The notes under the pieces were generated by a model. It did not search any database. It worked only from the letters and a program-made list of their open reading frames with translations, and was not told the origin of the DNA. 64,000 nt of DNA from Oscillospiraceae bacterium (GTDB taxonomy: Bacteria > Bacillota > Clostridia > Oscillospirales > Ruminococcaceae). The position numbers and the translations under genes are program-made. Every line of letters starts with the position of its first letter. Position 1 is the first letter of the stretch. Below, one piece after another: positions 1 through 8,493 of the stretch. The DNA is taken from the NCBI GenBank assembly GCA_009777635.1, contig WRLK01000001.1, positions 62,001 to 126,000 on the forward strand, read 5' to 3'.

Positions 1-46
1 AGTGCGCACAGGCGGAAAAAGGTCATGGCTAGACGCCGCGAGAGGT

Positions 47-65
47 TTCGCAAGAGGTCTAATGA
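47..65 (+). repeat. 19-bp dispersed repeat, copy 1
   Basis: The 19 bases from TTCGCAAG to CTAATGA recur exactly, in inverted orientation, at 33937-33955. Both copies are intergenic and lie beside a hairpin. A chance 19-base match is unlikely in a window of this size. It may be the end of an insertion element or MITE, but no transposase is visible, and the bases left of this copy run off the window. Confidence 0.5.
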
Positions 66-97
66 TGAATCAGCCCCGGCAGGAGCCGATTCATCAT
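62..97 (-). terminator. Hairpin 3' of the binding-protein gene
   Basis: A 10-bp perfect stem (ATGATGAATC with GATTCATCAT), extended by further G:C pairs, lies 10 bases past the stop codon of the module A binding protein. No clear U-tract follows on the minus strand. It is therefore more likely a partial terminator or a 3'-stabilising hairpin than a full stop. The same arrangement occurs after the other two sugar-binding-protein genes (10751-10774 and 22128-22156). Confidence 0.6.
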
Positions 98-107
98 AGT
101 GTGAGAA

Positions 108-1439
108 TTATTCAGGAAGAATGACAGACGCTTTGTCCTGGTCAAAGGTTCTGTCCATACTCTCGATAATGGCGTTGATATTCGTATCTCCCGCAAGGAT
201 TGCCTGCACGCCCTTAGTGGCCTCGTCGTATGTGGAGTTCGGCATAAAGTTCTGGAAGAACCCGACCACCTGGCTCGTGGCGAGGCGTTCGGCAAACTCA
301 ACGCTTGCGTCTGCGCTTATATCCGGGGTTACGTCTGTTAAGGTTGGCATACTATGCGCAGCTTCAAGATACATTTTTGCTTGAGCAGGCTCGGCATAAA
401 ACTCAACGAGCTTGCGGGCAACGTCAGCGTGTGCGGATGTAGGCGAAAAACCGATTGCCTTGTCGACAAATGCGGTAATTGTGTATTTGCCGTCGTCATT
501 TGGCAATGGGAAGTACCCGAAATTTCCATCGGGGTTGATTTCCTGCAGCTGGCCCACGGTCCAGCTCCCGTTCAATAACATGGCGGCGCTGCCGTTCGCA
601 ACGCTTTCAACCGATTGGTCGTGCGTTATTCCAAGTGAGCCTCTGGCGATATAATCGTTTTGGGCAAGCTCCATAATTCTTGTAAACATAGCGGGATATT
701 CCGTCTGGGCATAGGTGATGTCGCCGTTTATGCGTTTCATTTCGTAATCCGGGTCGGCCGTGATAACGAATGTCGCGACAAAATTTGCGATAAAATGCTG
801 AATCGGCCACACATCTATTCCGCCGAGGGCGATGGGGTCAATCCCCGCAGATTTCAGTTTTTCACAAGTCTCCAAAAATTCAGCGTATGTTGCCGGAACA
901 GAAGCCCCTGCTTGTGCAAAGGCGTCTTTGTTGTAGAAAACACCGTTGCCGCTGGCGTTCATCGGAAAACCGAAAACGTCGCCCCTGTAAGAAACAGAAT
1001 CGTCAAAGCCGGGTATGAGCCTCGAGACAAAGGCTGAATCTGTAACTTTGCCCCAGAAATTATCGGCGATCATTTTATTTGCCGAGCTGCCGAAATACAT
1101 GAACACGTCAGGGGATTCCCCCGCTAATACACGGGTGTTGAGCACAGTCTCGTACTGGTCTCCGGGGATGATGTCGACGGAGATGGTAACGCCGGGGTTC
1201 TCTGCAATAAATTTGTTGTTTATTTCAGCACATACTTCCTGAATGTCAGGGTCCCAGGTTAAAAGGCTCAATTCCACCGCGGCTGCCTCAGTCTGCGGCG
1301 CGGATTCTGCCGCGGGGGCAGATTCAGCAGCGGCGGCAGGTTCGCTTGGAGCCGGCGCCGGCGATCCGCCCGACGAACATGCAGGCAAGAAAAGCACGGC
1401 GGTAAGCGCAATAACCAATACTATAGCTAATTTTTTCAT
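108..1439 (-). CDS. Family-1 extracellular sugar-binding lipoprotein (ABC transporter)
   Basis: Substrate-capture subunit of a carbohydrate uptake ABC transporter, anchored outside the membrane as a lipoprotein. The 443-residue product begins MKKLAIVL, has a hydrophobic signal and a lipobox ending LPAC, then an Ala/Pro/Glu-rich linker of about 40 residues before a MalE-like fold (LLTWDP near the start of the mature domain, then GDQYETVLNTR and ESPDVFMYFG). The ATG at 1439 was chosen over an in-frame ATG 24 bases upstream because AAGGGAG precedes it at good spacing. The permease genes are not in the window and probably lie further left. A sensor kinase and AraC-type regulator are divergent from it, as is common for such transporters. 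The substrate is unknown. Confidence 0.9.
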   Translation of the reverse strand: MKKLAIVLVIALTAVLFLPACSSGGSPAPAPSEPAAAAESAPAAESAPQTEAAAVELSLLTWDPDIQEVCAEINNKFIAENPGVTISVDIIPGDQYETVLNTRVLAGESPDVFMYFGSSANKMIADNFWGKVTDSAFVSRLIPGFDDSVSYRGDVFGFPMNASGNGVFYNKDAFAQAGASVPATYAEFLETCEKLKSAGIDPIALGGIDVWPIQHFIANFVATFVITADPDYEMKRINGDITYAQTEYPAMFTRIMELAQNDYIARGSLGITHDQSVESVANGSAAMLLNGSWTVGQLQEINPDGNFGYFPLPNDDGKYTITAFVDKAIGFSPTSAHADVARKLVEFYAEPAQAKMYLEAAHSMPTLTDVTPDISADASVEFAERLATSQVVGFFQNFMPNSTYDEATKGVQAILAGDTNINAIIESMDRTFDQDKASVILPE

Positions 1440-1671
1440 GGTATACTCCCTTCGATAATACATGGATTTGATATGACAATAACAGATTTACCCGCGGCAC
1501 ACAACGCCAATTATTTAAGAAAAGGTGCATTATTTTTGCAAGTTAACAAAAAACATAATAATAGTCATAAGAACGTGTTTATTTTATGATATAATGTGAA
1601 AAACATTGTTTATTGCTCCGGCGCCTAAATATCGCAACAAAGTGCCGGAGTCATATTTTGCAGGTATTGCT

Positions 1672-3228
1672 ATGAAAAAAATGCAAAGCATACAAAAATC
1701 AAGGTTCTTCATTTTGACGGTTGGGGTTACGGTCTGCGCCTTGCTGCTGTATTTTTTCGGCTTGCTCTCATTCGTGATATACGCCAATATGCTGGAGCGC
1801 AAATCTCTTGCGTACATGGAGCGGCTAAGCGGTCAAATACTTGTGAGCATGGACCGGAATATCTACGATTTAGTGCAGCATACATTCGTCACGAATTATG
1901 ACGACGTGCTCAACTCCCATATAAAAAGAACGATTCAGAATCATACGATGTATGATACCATCTTCTCGGAATTTGTAAAAAAAATAAACCTGTATTTTTA
2001 TAATTTGCTAAGTTCCCAAAAAGAACTCCACGCTTTTTATATTTACAGGTTGGACGGTGATATGCTCTATTCCGTCAACCGCGACCGCCGCGCTTATGAA
2101 TATGCCTCTGTTTATGATGAGGAATGGTTTCATAATGCGATAGAGGCGAAGGGGCGTCCTGTTATCATGGGTGGGCATATCAATACGCATAATGCGGAAA
2201 ATGCCCGGGTGATAGCTGTGGCGCGTGCGATTACAGACAACAGCACACAAATGCTGCTTGGCGTTATCGTCGCAGAGCAAAACGTCTCAAAAATAGAAAG
2301 CCTTGTGGCCGATATACAAATGGAGCAAAAAGGCTCCATTCGTATCCTTGACGCCGCAGGAAAGCCTCTGTTCGGTAAAGAACCGCTTGAAATTCAGAGC
2401 AAAAGCGTATCGGACAGAACAGGATGGCAGGTAATTGTCAGCATGTCGCGCGAGGATATGATGAACGACGATACGGCGATTTTCAGGGGAATCACGCTGC
2501 TGGTAATAGCCGGCGCAGGTCTCTCTGTGTTGATTGTGTTCCTGATTATAAAAATGAATTCCTTAACCGCGCGTGAATACAGCGAAAAACTGCTGCGCAA
2601 GGAAGCGGAGCTGAAGCTGCTGCAAAAGCAGATTAACCCCCATTTTTTATATAATACGCTCGGCTCCATTTCTTATGTCGCCGAAACGGAGGACGCCCCT
2701 CTTTCCGCTGAAATGATTCAAACCCTTTCAAGGCTTATGCGCTACACGCTCAGGGAATCAAGCAGCCTGGTGACAATCCGGCAGGAAATAGATTATATAC
2801 GCGATTATCTTATCCTTATGCAAAACCGTTACGGCGACAGGTTCCAGGTTGTGTATGAAATCGACGAAAACTGCCTGAACCATAAAATACCGATTATCAG
2901 CTTGCAGCCGCTTGTGGAAAACGCCATCCTGCACGGTTTTCACGGCTGGCATACTGACGGGCTTATCAAAATCGCAGTCTATAGAAACGACGATGAAGTG
3001 ACGATAGATATTCATGACAACGGGGCGGGTATGACAGAAGAGGAAATCAAACGCCTTGAAAAAGATAACGGCCGCACGCATATAGGCCTTGCCATCGTCA
3101 AGGCGCGCATACATGCATTATTCGGCAATGAGAGCGGCTTGGCTCTGATTCAGAACGACAATACCGGCATTACGGCGAGGATTACCCTGAAAGGAGGAAC
3201 GCCAAATGAAGATTCTGGTGGTGGATGA
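1672..3228 (+). CDS. Sensor histidine kinase, YesM type
   Basis: Membrane sensor kinase that probably controls the divergent sugar transporter with the overlapping regulator gene. The 518-residue protein has an N-terminal membrane segment, an extracellular sensor region of roughly 230 residues, a second membrane segment, then the HPK7-type His_kinase domain with QINPHFLYNT (phosphorylated His about residue 324) and a HATPase domain with LVENAILHGF, DNGAGM and HIGLAIVKARI. I chose ATG 1672, followed by a hydrophobic stretch, with AGGT eight bases upstream; a TTG start at 1606 is possible but lacks a binding site. A TATAAT at 1590-1595 could be a -10 box, but no good -35 is seen. It overlaps the regulator gene by 23 bases. 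Confidence 0.92.
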   Translation: MKKMQSIQKSRFFILTVGVTVCALLLYFFGLLSFVIYANMLERKSLAYMERLSGQILVSMDRNIYDLVQHTFVTNYDDVLNSHIKRTIQNHTMYDTIFSEFVKKINLYFYNLLSSQKELHAFYIYRLDGDMLYSVNRDRRAYEYASVYDEEWFHNAIEAKGRPVIMGGHINTHNAENARVIAVARAITDNSTQMLLGVIVAEQNVSKIESLVADIQMEQKGSIRILDAAGKPLFGKEPLEIQSKSVSDRTGWQVIVSMSREDMMNDDTAIFRGITLLVIAGAGLSVLIVFLIIKMNSLTAREYSEKLLRKEAELKLLQKQINPHFLYNTLGSISYVAETEDAPLSAEMIQTLSRLMRYTLRESSSLVTIRQEIDYIRDYLILMQNRYGDRFQVVYEIDENCLNHKIPIISLQPLVENAILHGFHGWHTDGLIKIAVYRNDDEVTIDIHDNGAGMTEEEIKRLEKDNGRTHIGLAIVKARIHALFGNESGLALIQNDNTGITARITLKGGTPNEDSGGG

Positions 3229-3943
3229 TGAAAAATGGATGCGCGACATGATGGAGCTGTGGATTAACAAGCTTGATAACGGGAGCGAAATGACAGGGCT
3301 TGCGGCTGACGGGCAGGAAGCGTTGGAAAAAGCCATGGCCTTACACCCCGATCTGATTCTGGCGGATATTATGATGCCCCGCATGAACGGCATTGATTTT
3401 TTACGCAACCTGCGTGAAAAAGGTTCCGGCGCCCTTGTGATTTTTATCAGCGGCCACAGCCGCTTCGAGTTTGCACAAAGCGCAGTTAACCTGGGGGCGC
3501 TGGGCTATTTATTAAAACCCGTAGATTATGGTGCGTTCTCAGCGCTTATACAAAAAGCAGCCGCTATTTTGGCTAAGCCAAAAAACGAAGCGGCTGAGCT
3601 TTTCGCCGAAGAAGATTATTATGCGGCGCTTTTAAAAGAGATCAAGGCGTATATTGCTTCTCATTATACCGAAGGAATCGGCTTGGAGACAATCGCGCGG
3701 GAGTTTTCCTTCCACCCCGCTTATTTAAGCAAATTATTTAACGAGCACGCCAAATGCAGCATCGTGGATTATCTTACAAATATCAGAATTGAAAAAGCAA
3801 AAGAACTGCTTTTAGACGTCAGGTATTCCATTTCTGACGTAGCAAACCTAACGGGTTACCAAAACGCAAAATATTTCAGCAGGGTTTTCAAAAAAAGCGT
3901 TGGCGTAACCCCGTCAAAATATGTGATTGCCCGCAGAAGATAG
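3206..3943 (+). CDS. AraC-type response regulator, YesN type
   Basis: DNA-binding partner of the upstream kinase. The 245-residue protein has a receiver domain at about 1-120 (VVDDE at 5-9, phospho-acceptor D54 in ILADIMMP, conserved Lys in LLKPVD) and a C-terminal double helix-turn-helix AraC domain (about 145-245) with the family signature around YQNAKYFSRVFKKSVGVTPS. Start ATG follows AAGGAGG and lies inside the kinase 3' end, so the two are translationally coupled. By analogy with the family it should activate the adjacent binding-protein operon when a sugar is sensed. The target is inferred from position only. Confidence 0.93.
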   Translation: MKILVVDDEKWMRDMMELWINKLDNGSEMTGLAADGQEALEKAMALHPDLILADIMMPRMNGIDFLRNLREKGSGALVIFISGHSRFEFAQSAVNLGALGYLLKPVDYGAFSALIQKAAAILAKPKNEAAELFAEEDYYAALLKEIKAYIASHYTEGIGLETIAREFSFHPAYLSKLFNEHAKCSIVDYLTNIRIEKAKELLLDVRYSISDVANLTGYQNAKYFSRVFKKSVGVTPSKYVIARRR

Positions 3944-3952
3944 CGGAACAGT

Positions 3953-4792
3953 TTAGCCGCCAATGAACGCCGCCAGCCCCATATTCGCCGCTTTTTTTGC
4001 GGCGCGCCGCAGTGTTTCGCAAGGACATTCCGGCGTGCTTGCCATGGGGTCTTGAAGCCCGAGGGCGGCGTATTTTCCCGCGCCCAACCGGTGATAACCC
4101 AGAAGATCAACCTGCAAAATGCCGAGACTCCGCACAAATTCCAACCGGCCTTCAATATCCTCATCGCTGTCGTTCACGCCCGGAACAATGATTAGCCGGG
4201 CAATCATTTCCTTGCCTGTGTCCGCAATTTTTTTCGCGTTTTCTAAAATCAGCTCATTTCCGGCGCCTGTGTACTGCTTGTGCAAATTGCTGTCCATAGC
4301 TTTGACATCGAATAAAACGAGGTCGACCGCCTGTACAAGGGGCGAAAGATTCTCCCAAGGCAAATGCCCGCAGGTGTCAAGGGCGACGTGAATTTGCTCC
4401 TGTTTTAGAATGCCCGTCGTTTCCAAAAAGAAATTCGCCTGTAGGGCGGCTTCCCCGCCGGAATAAGTCACACCGCCGCCCGACTGCTCGTAAAACGCCT
4501 GATCGCGCAGCAGCTTTTCCGCAAGCTCCCGCGCCGAAAGGGTAACGCCTACACGCTCATACGCGTCGTGAAAGCAGGCGGCGGCGCGCGCCTCTAATTC
4601 CGTGAAAGCCGCGCACCTGCCGCAGCCTGTGCATCGGTCTTTGTGGCGGAAGATTTTTTCACCCGCTAAAATCAGCTCCGGGTTTGCGCACCACTTGCAG
4701 CTTAAGGGGCACCCAACGGCGAAAACTGTGCTGCGTATCCCCGGCCCGTCTCTGGTGGAGAACTTTTGGATTTTAGAAATCAAGCCATTCAT
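3953..4792 (-). CDS. Glycyl-radical enzyme activating protein (radical SAM)
   Basis: Radical SAM activase that installs the glycyl radical on the enzyme encoded four bases upstream. The 279-residue product has the CxxxCxxC [4Fe-4S] motif as C28/C32/C35 (GCPLSCKWC), then a short extra Cys-rich insertion (CTGCGRC followed by a further Cys), as in activases with auxiliary clusters, and the YSGGEAALQ segment. I chose ATG 4792, just past the TAA of the upstream gene; a TTG at 4825 would overlap it. The operon is tight, and the gene ends convergently close to the response regulator at 3943. Confidence 0.92.
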   Translation of the reverse strand: MNGLISKIQKFSTRDGPGIRSTVFAVGCPLSCKWCANPELILAGEKIFRHKDRCTGCGRCAAFTELEARAAACFHDAYERVGVTLSARELAEKLLRDQAFYEQSGGGVTYSGGEAALQANFFLETTGILKQEQIHVALDTCGHLPWENLSPLVQAVDLVLFDVKAMDSNLHKQYTGAGNELILENAKKIADTGKEMIARLIIVPGVNDSDEDIEGRLEFVRSLGILQVDLLGYHRLGAGKYAALGLQDPMASTPECPCETLRRAAKKAANMGLAAFIGG

Positions 4793-4796
4793 TTGT

Positions 4797-7211
4797 TTAA
4801 TCCCAACCCATCTCGGTTCTTGCAATGATTGCGTCCTGTGCTTCCGGCATCAGCGCCGTGAACAACGCGCAATACCCGGCGACCCGCACCATGAGGTCGG
4901 GGTATTCCCCGGGGCTTTCCTTTGCTTTTTTCAGCGTTTCGGAATCAATGATATTAAACTGGTTGTGGAATATGTTTTTGAGCCTGCCCGTTTCGATGAA
5001 CCGCGCGAACTTTTCAAGGTTTGTGTCCCCTGCCAGCGCACCGGGGGAAAACCGCATGTTGAGAAGCTGACCGCCCGCCATACGCTCGTTCGGCAGCTTT
5101 GAAACAGAATTGATAACGGCGGTGGGCCCTTCCCGGTCGGCGCCGAGGCACGGCGACGCCCCCTCGTTGAGCGGTTTGCCCGAAAGCCGCCCGTCCGGCG
5201 TCGCGCCCACGTCAAACCCGTTCGGCACATAGCTTGTAATGTTTGAAGTGGACATGGTGTACCCGCAGCCGATTGGCCCTTTGCCCGACCGGTCGTTTTT
5301 GTGTTTTGGCAAAAGCGCAAGATAAGACTCGAACACGCCGGCTACAATGGCGTCCACAGTATCGTCGTCGTTGCCGAACTTCGGCGCCTTGCGGCACATC
5401 TGGCGGATTCTTGCGCCGTCTTGCCCCTCGAAGTTCCCGGCAAGCGTGGATTTCAGTTCTTCCAAGGTCAGCGACTTATCCTCAAATACAAGCTTTTTCA
5501 CCGCCGCCAAGCTGTCGCCCACGACGCTCATTCCAATGTTAGACTGGCTGATGTAGTCGTATTGCGCGCCGCCGTTTTTCAGCGTTTTGCCGCGCTCCAG
5601 ACAGCAATCTACCGTGGAGGATGCAAAGGCGTCGGCGTCGTGGTATTTAAGGGAACGGTCGCAGACCAAATCGCAATCCACGGCAAGATCGAAGTAGTAA
5701 GCCAATGCAGTTTTCCACGCCTGCCACAAGTCGCCGTAAGTATCGTATCCGCCCCCATCGTTCAGTTTGATTAGCTGGATACCTGTGGCGGGATCATGGC
5801 CGTTGTTGAGCACAATTTCAAACACCTTGCCGAAATTGATATAAGTCATCCCTGTGGCCCGGTGTCCCCATTTGCCTGGGATACCGATTTCGACACAGCC
5901 TATGGAGGCGTAATCCCGCGCATCTTTTTCATCCATTTCAAGGGTCATCATGGCGGCGATACACACCTCGTCGCAAAACATCGACGGCATCCCGAAGCCC
6001 TTGCGGATCAGGCGGGCGCTGTCCAGAATGAGGTCATGGGGCGTATGCTCCCAAAACCGGACGCTGAGGTTCGGCTCCGGCAGTTTGCAAAGGTTCATCG
6101 CCTCAAGGCAAAGGTAGCTGACGTCGTTCGTGCCGTCGCCTCCGTCCGGCTTCATGCCGCCCACCATCAGATTGGAATACAAGGGATACCCGCCGCTGTA
6201 CTGCGTATGCCCCCAAGGCCGTACCTTATTCAGCGAGTTTGTCATGATAAAGAAATGCGTGATGATTTCCAGCGCTTTTTCTTTGGAAATTACGCCATTT
6301 TTCAGATCCCGCTCGTAATAGGGATATATATATTGATCGAACCGCCCGAACGAGAAGGAATGCCCGTTGCTCTCAATCATCATGAGCACATGGGTCAGAT
6401 ACACGGCCTGTACAGCCTCGTGGAAGCTTCGCGCGCCGCCCTCCATAAAATCTTCAAGCATATGTGAAAGCATGAGCAGCTCCGCTTTGCGCTTCGGATC
6501 TTTTTCCTTTTCGGCGCCGCTCTTTGCACACGCACCAAGCCGTTTGCAATACCTCAAGGCGCCCTCCATCGCAAGGTGAGACGCTTCATAAAAATCCCGC
6601 TGCTCCTGTGTTAAGCCGCACGGCTTCGTTAAATAACGCCGCGCCGTATCCGCCATACCGCCGAAACCAATTTCCAGCACAAGCTCGTGGTTGGGAATGA
6701 TATGCCCGTCGCCGGACATGGAAATGCCGCCCCGATGCAGGACGCCCTGTTTTTCAGCCAAAAGATTTGTGGGCGAAAGGTTTGCATTGACTTCGTCCTG
6801 ATGGGTTTTCCCCGCCCAATATTCTCGAAGACCCCGAAGCCGGCCCTTTGTTTCTTCCGTGATGATGAAGTAGTCGCCGGAACGCTTTTCAAAGCCATCC
6901 AGCTCGTCAATGACCCATTCATAGGAGTATTCGGGGAAAACAGGCGCGGCAAAGCTCGCGCTTGCTTGATTTCCGGCAATCAACATTCCCGGTTCGATGT
7001 ATACCGTCATCCGGTCAAGGATTTCGGCAAACGCTTTCGCACGCCGGATGACAATGGGTTCGCCCTCGGTTTGCATAAAGCTTTTTGTGATAATTTCCGC
7101 CCTTTCGGGGCAAATGGTCGGGATGCGCGCATTCATTCTTTCCTGCAATTTTTCAATGCGGTCAAAATCGCAATCGTCATTGGCGGGTTGAAAGCGTAAA
7201 AATTCAGTCAT
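4797..7211 (-). CDS. Glycyl-radical enzyme of the PFL superfamily, probable dehydratase/eliminase
   Basis: Oxygen-sensitive radical enzyme of 804 residues. The active-site thiyl cysteine is C439 in IGCVEIG, with E441 making the C-x-E motif typical of glycyl-radical dehydratases and C-N/C-S lyases rather than pyruvate formate-lyase (which has adjacent cysteines). The radical glycine is G779 in RVAGYCALF near the C terminus. The start follows GGGAGGT. It is co-transcribed with its activase. Neighbours are sugar transporters and a sugar kinase, and there are no microcompartment shell genes, so a small polyol or sugar derivative is more likely than choline or propanediol. A sugar-phosphate dehydratase, such as one acting on 1,5-anhydroglucitol-6-phosphate, is one possibility. 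The substrate cannot be decided from this sequence. Confidence 0.88.
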   Translation of the reverse strand: MTEFLRFQPANDDCDFDRIEKLQERMNARIPTICPERAEIITKSFMQTEGEPIVIRRAKAFAEILDRMTVYIEPGMLIAGNQASASFAAPVFPEYSYEWVIDELDGFEKRSGDYFIITEETKGRLRGLREYWAGKTHQDEVNANLSPTNLLAEKQGVLHRGGISMSGDGHIIPNHELVLEIGFGGMADTARRYLTKPCGLTQEQRDFYEASHLAMEGALRYCKRLGACAKSGAEKEKDPKRKAELLMLSHMLEDFMEGGARSFHEAVQAVYLTHVLMMIESNGHSFSFGRFDQYIYPYYERDLKNGVISKEKALEIITHFFIMTNSLNKVRPWGHTQYSGGYPLYSNLMVGGMKPDGGDGTNDVSYLCLEAMNLCKLPEPNLSVRFWEHTPHDLILDSARLIRKGFGMPSMFCDEVCIAAMMTLEMDEKDARDYASIGCVEIGIPGKWGHRATGMTYINFGKVFEIVLNNGHDPATGIQLIKLNDGGGYDTYGDLWQAWKTALAYYFDLAVDCDLVCDRSLKYHDADAFASSTVDCCLERGKTLKNGGAQYDYISQSNIGMSVVGDSLAAVKKLVFEDKSLTLEELKSTLAGNFEGQDGARIRQMCRKAPKFGNDDDTVDAIVAGVFESYLALLPKHKNDRSGKGPIGCGYTMSTSNITSYVPNGFDVGATPDGRLSGKPLNEGASPCLGADREGPTAVINSVSKLPNERMAGGQLLNMRFSPGALAGDTNLEKFARFIETGRLKNIFHNQFNIIDSETLKKAKESPGEYPDLMVRVAGYCALFTALMPEAQDAIIARTEMGWD

Positions 7212-7285
7212 GGCAGTACCTCCCAGAGTAATACTAACATTTTATCAAATAAAACACAAAGGTTCAATCATCCTCGCTTCATTCA

Positions 7286-7314
7286 TTGACGGAGTTGTAT
7301 TTGGGTGGTATGAT
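7286..7314 (+). promoter_or_regulatory. Sigma-A promoter for the BadF-type kinase gene
   Basis: TTGACG (7286-7291) and TATGAT (7309-7314) are separated by 17 bp, 72 bp ahead of the kinase start. The glycyl-radical gene is divergent, so the 174-bp gap probably carries promoters in both directions; only this one is clear. Confidence 0.7.
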
Positions 7315-7385
7315 GAATCAAGAGACCCGCATTGTGAAACCCACGAGCGGGAATCAAAAAGCAAGCATAGGCAGGGGAATAAAAT

Positions 7386-8363
7386 ATGGGGTGTTTTCTG
7401 GCTGTTGACGGCGGCGGGACAAAAACATTTTTTGCGTTGTACAATATGGATACAGGGGTTATCGCCACGTCATTTTTCGGCGCGACAAACCCTGAGCTTC
7501 TGGTAGGCGGCTTTGAGGAAATGCGCAAACGCCTGCATGAAATGACGGGCAAAATACTTGAAAAGAATAACTTGTCCAGTGCGGATATTCAGTACAGTGT
7601 CTGGGGCATGTCAGGGCTTGATACCAAAAGCCAGTATGAAATCATACACGGTTTCATCCGTGAAATGGGATTTGAACGGTTTACCCTTTGCAACGACTGC
7701 GATTTGGGAATCAAGGCCGCCTTGCCGGGGGGATACGGTATTTGCCTTGTAAATGGCACAGGCGTGAACACTGTCGGTATCAACGAGCAGGGGCAGCGCT
7801 ATCAAATCGGCGCGCTTTTTGAGCTGACCGGCGATTACGGCGGCGGCATGGTGCTGGGGCAACTGGCGATTCAAACGGCGTATATGAACCTGTTCCGCTA
7901 TCGCCGGGAAACGATTTTAACAAACATGGTCATGAATTTGTATGAGGTGGATTCCCGCCACGATTTTACCGACCGGGTAATGGATTGGCGCGATTCAAAG
8001 AAGATTGCAATCCCTCATGTTGCAAAATGTATCTTTGACGCCGCAAACCTCGGGGATGAACAGGCTATCGCAATATTAGAGCGCATGTCGGACGAATATG
8101 CGCTTTGCGTAAAATCGCTGACCCAGGAGCTTCCCTTCGCCGATGATGTCTTGAACATCGTACTTGTCGGCTCCCTGTTCACAAAAGGGTGGAGCAGCAT
8201 CCCCCTGCACGCGCTTGAAGAAAAATTGAAGCTTTATATCCCCGAGAAGGAATTTATCCTGCATATTCTGAAACGTCCGCCCGTCGTCGGCGCGCTGGCA
8301 TGGGCCCTTGAGGAAGGCGGCGTCGCCGAACCGTGGGAAAAAGCGTGCAAATGCTTTGCGTAA
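7386..8363 (+). CDS. BadF/BadG/BcrA/BcrD-family ATPase, probable sugar kinase
   Basis: ASKHA-fold kinase of 325 residues resembling N-acetylglucosamine kinase. The phosphate-1 loop is VDGGGTKTFF at the N terminus, LCNDCDLGIKAAL carries the conserved catalytic-region Asp, VNGTGVNTVG is the phosphate-2 loop and ELTGDYGGGMVLG follows. It begins at ATG 7386 after GCAGGGG. It lies between a divergent glycyl-radical enzyme and a ROK regulator plus ribose-type transporter, so it likely phosphorylates the imported sugar or derivative in the cytoplasm. It could instead serve the glycyl-radical enzyme, making its phosphorylated substrate. The exact substrate is unknown. A benzoyl-CoA-reductase-type activator is unlikely, since no Cys cluster motif is present. 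Confidence 0.82.
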   Translation: MGCFLAVDGGGTKTFFALYNMDTGVIATSFFGATNPELLVGGFEEMRKRLHEMTGKILEKNNLSSADIQYSVWGMSGLDTKSQYEIIHGFIREMGFERFTLCNDCDLGIKAALPGGYGICLVNGTGVNTVGINEQGQRYQIGALFELTGDYGGGMVLGQLAIQTAYMNLFRYRRETILTNMVMNLYEVDSRHDFTDRVMDWRDSKKIAIPHVAKCIFDAANLGDEQAIAILERMSDEYALCVKSLTQELPFADDVLNIVLVGSLFTKGWSSIPLHALEEKLKLYIPEKEFILHILKRPPVVGALAWALEEGGVAEPWEKACKCFA

Positions 8364-8422
8364 ATCTAATCGGTTAGGATATATTCACTAAAAACCACTA
8401 TTATTTTCGTGAAGATTATACG

Positions 8423-8452
8423 TTGACATCGGAGATGGTAAAACGCTATCAT
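8423..8452 (+). promoter_or_regulatory. Sigma-A promoter of the ROK regulator gene
   Basis: TTGACA (8423-8428) and TATCAT (8447-8452) with an 18-bp spacer. The palindrome at 8454-8478 begins two bases after the -10 box and so covers the expected transcription start. Confidence 0.7.
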
Positions 8453-8453
8453 A

Positions 8454-8478
8454 TTAATTAATAATCTTTATTAATTAA
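8454..8478. promoter_or_regulatory. Probable ROK operator O1
   Basis: A perfect 11-bp inverted repeat, TTAATTAATAA and TTATTAATTAA, around a TCT spacer. It overlaps the transcription start of the ROK gene. The half-site TTAATTAA recurs in the palindrome at 9628-9653 before the transporter operon. This suggests autorepression and co-regulation by the same protein. Confidence 0.65.
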
Positions 8479-8493
8479 GCGGCGAGGTATGAA

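Noticed and set aside
1-26. Possible start of a minus-strand gene at the left edge (ATG at 26-24)
   Set aside because: No ribosome binding site precedes it and only eight codons are visible, so it cannot be supported.
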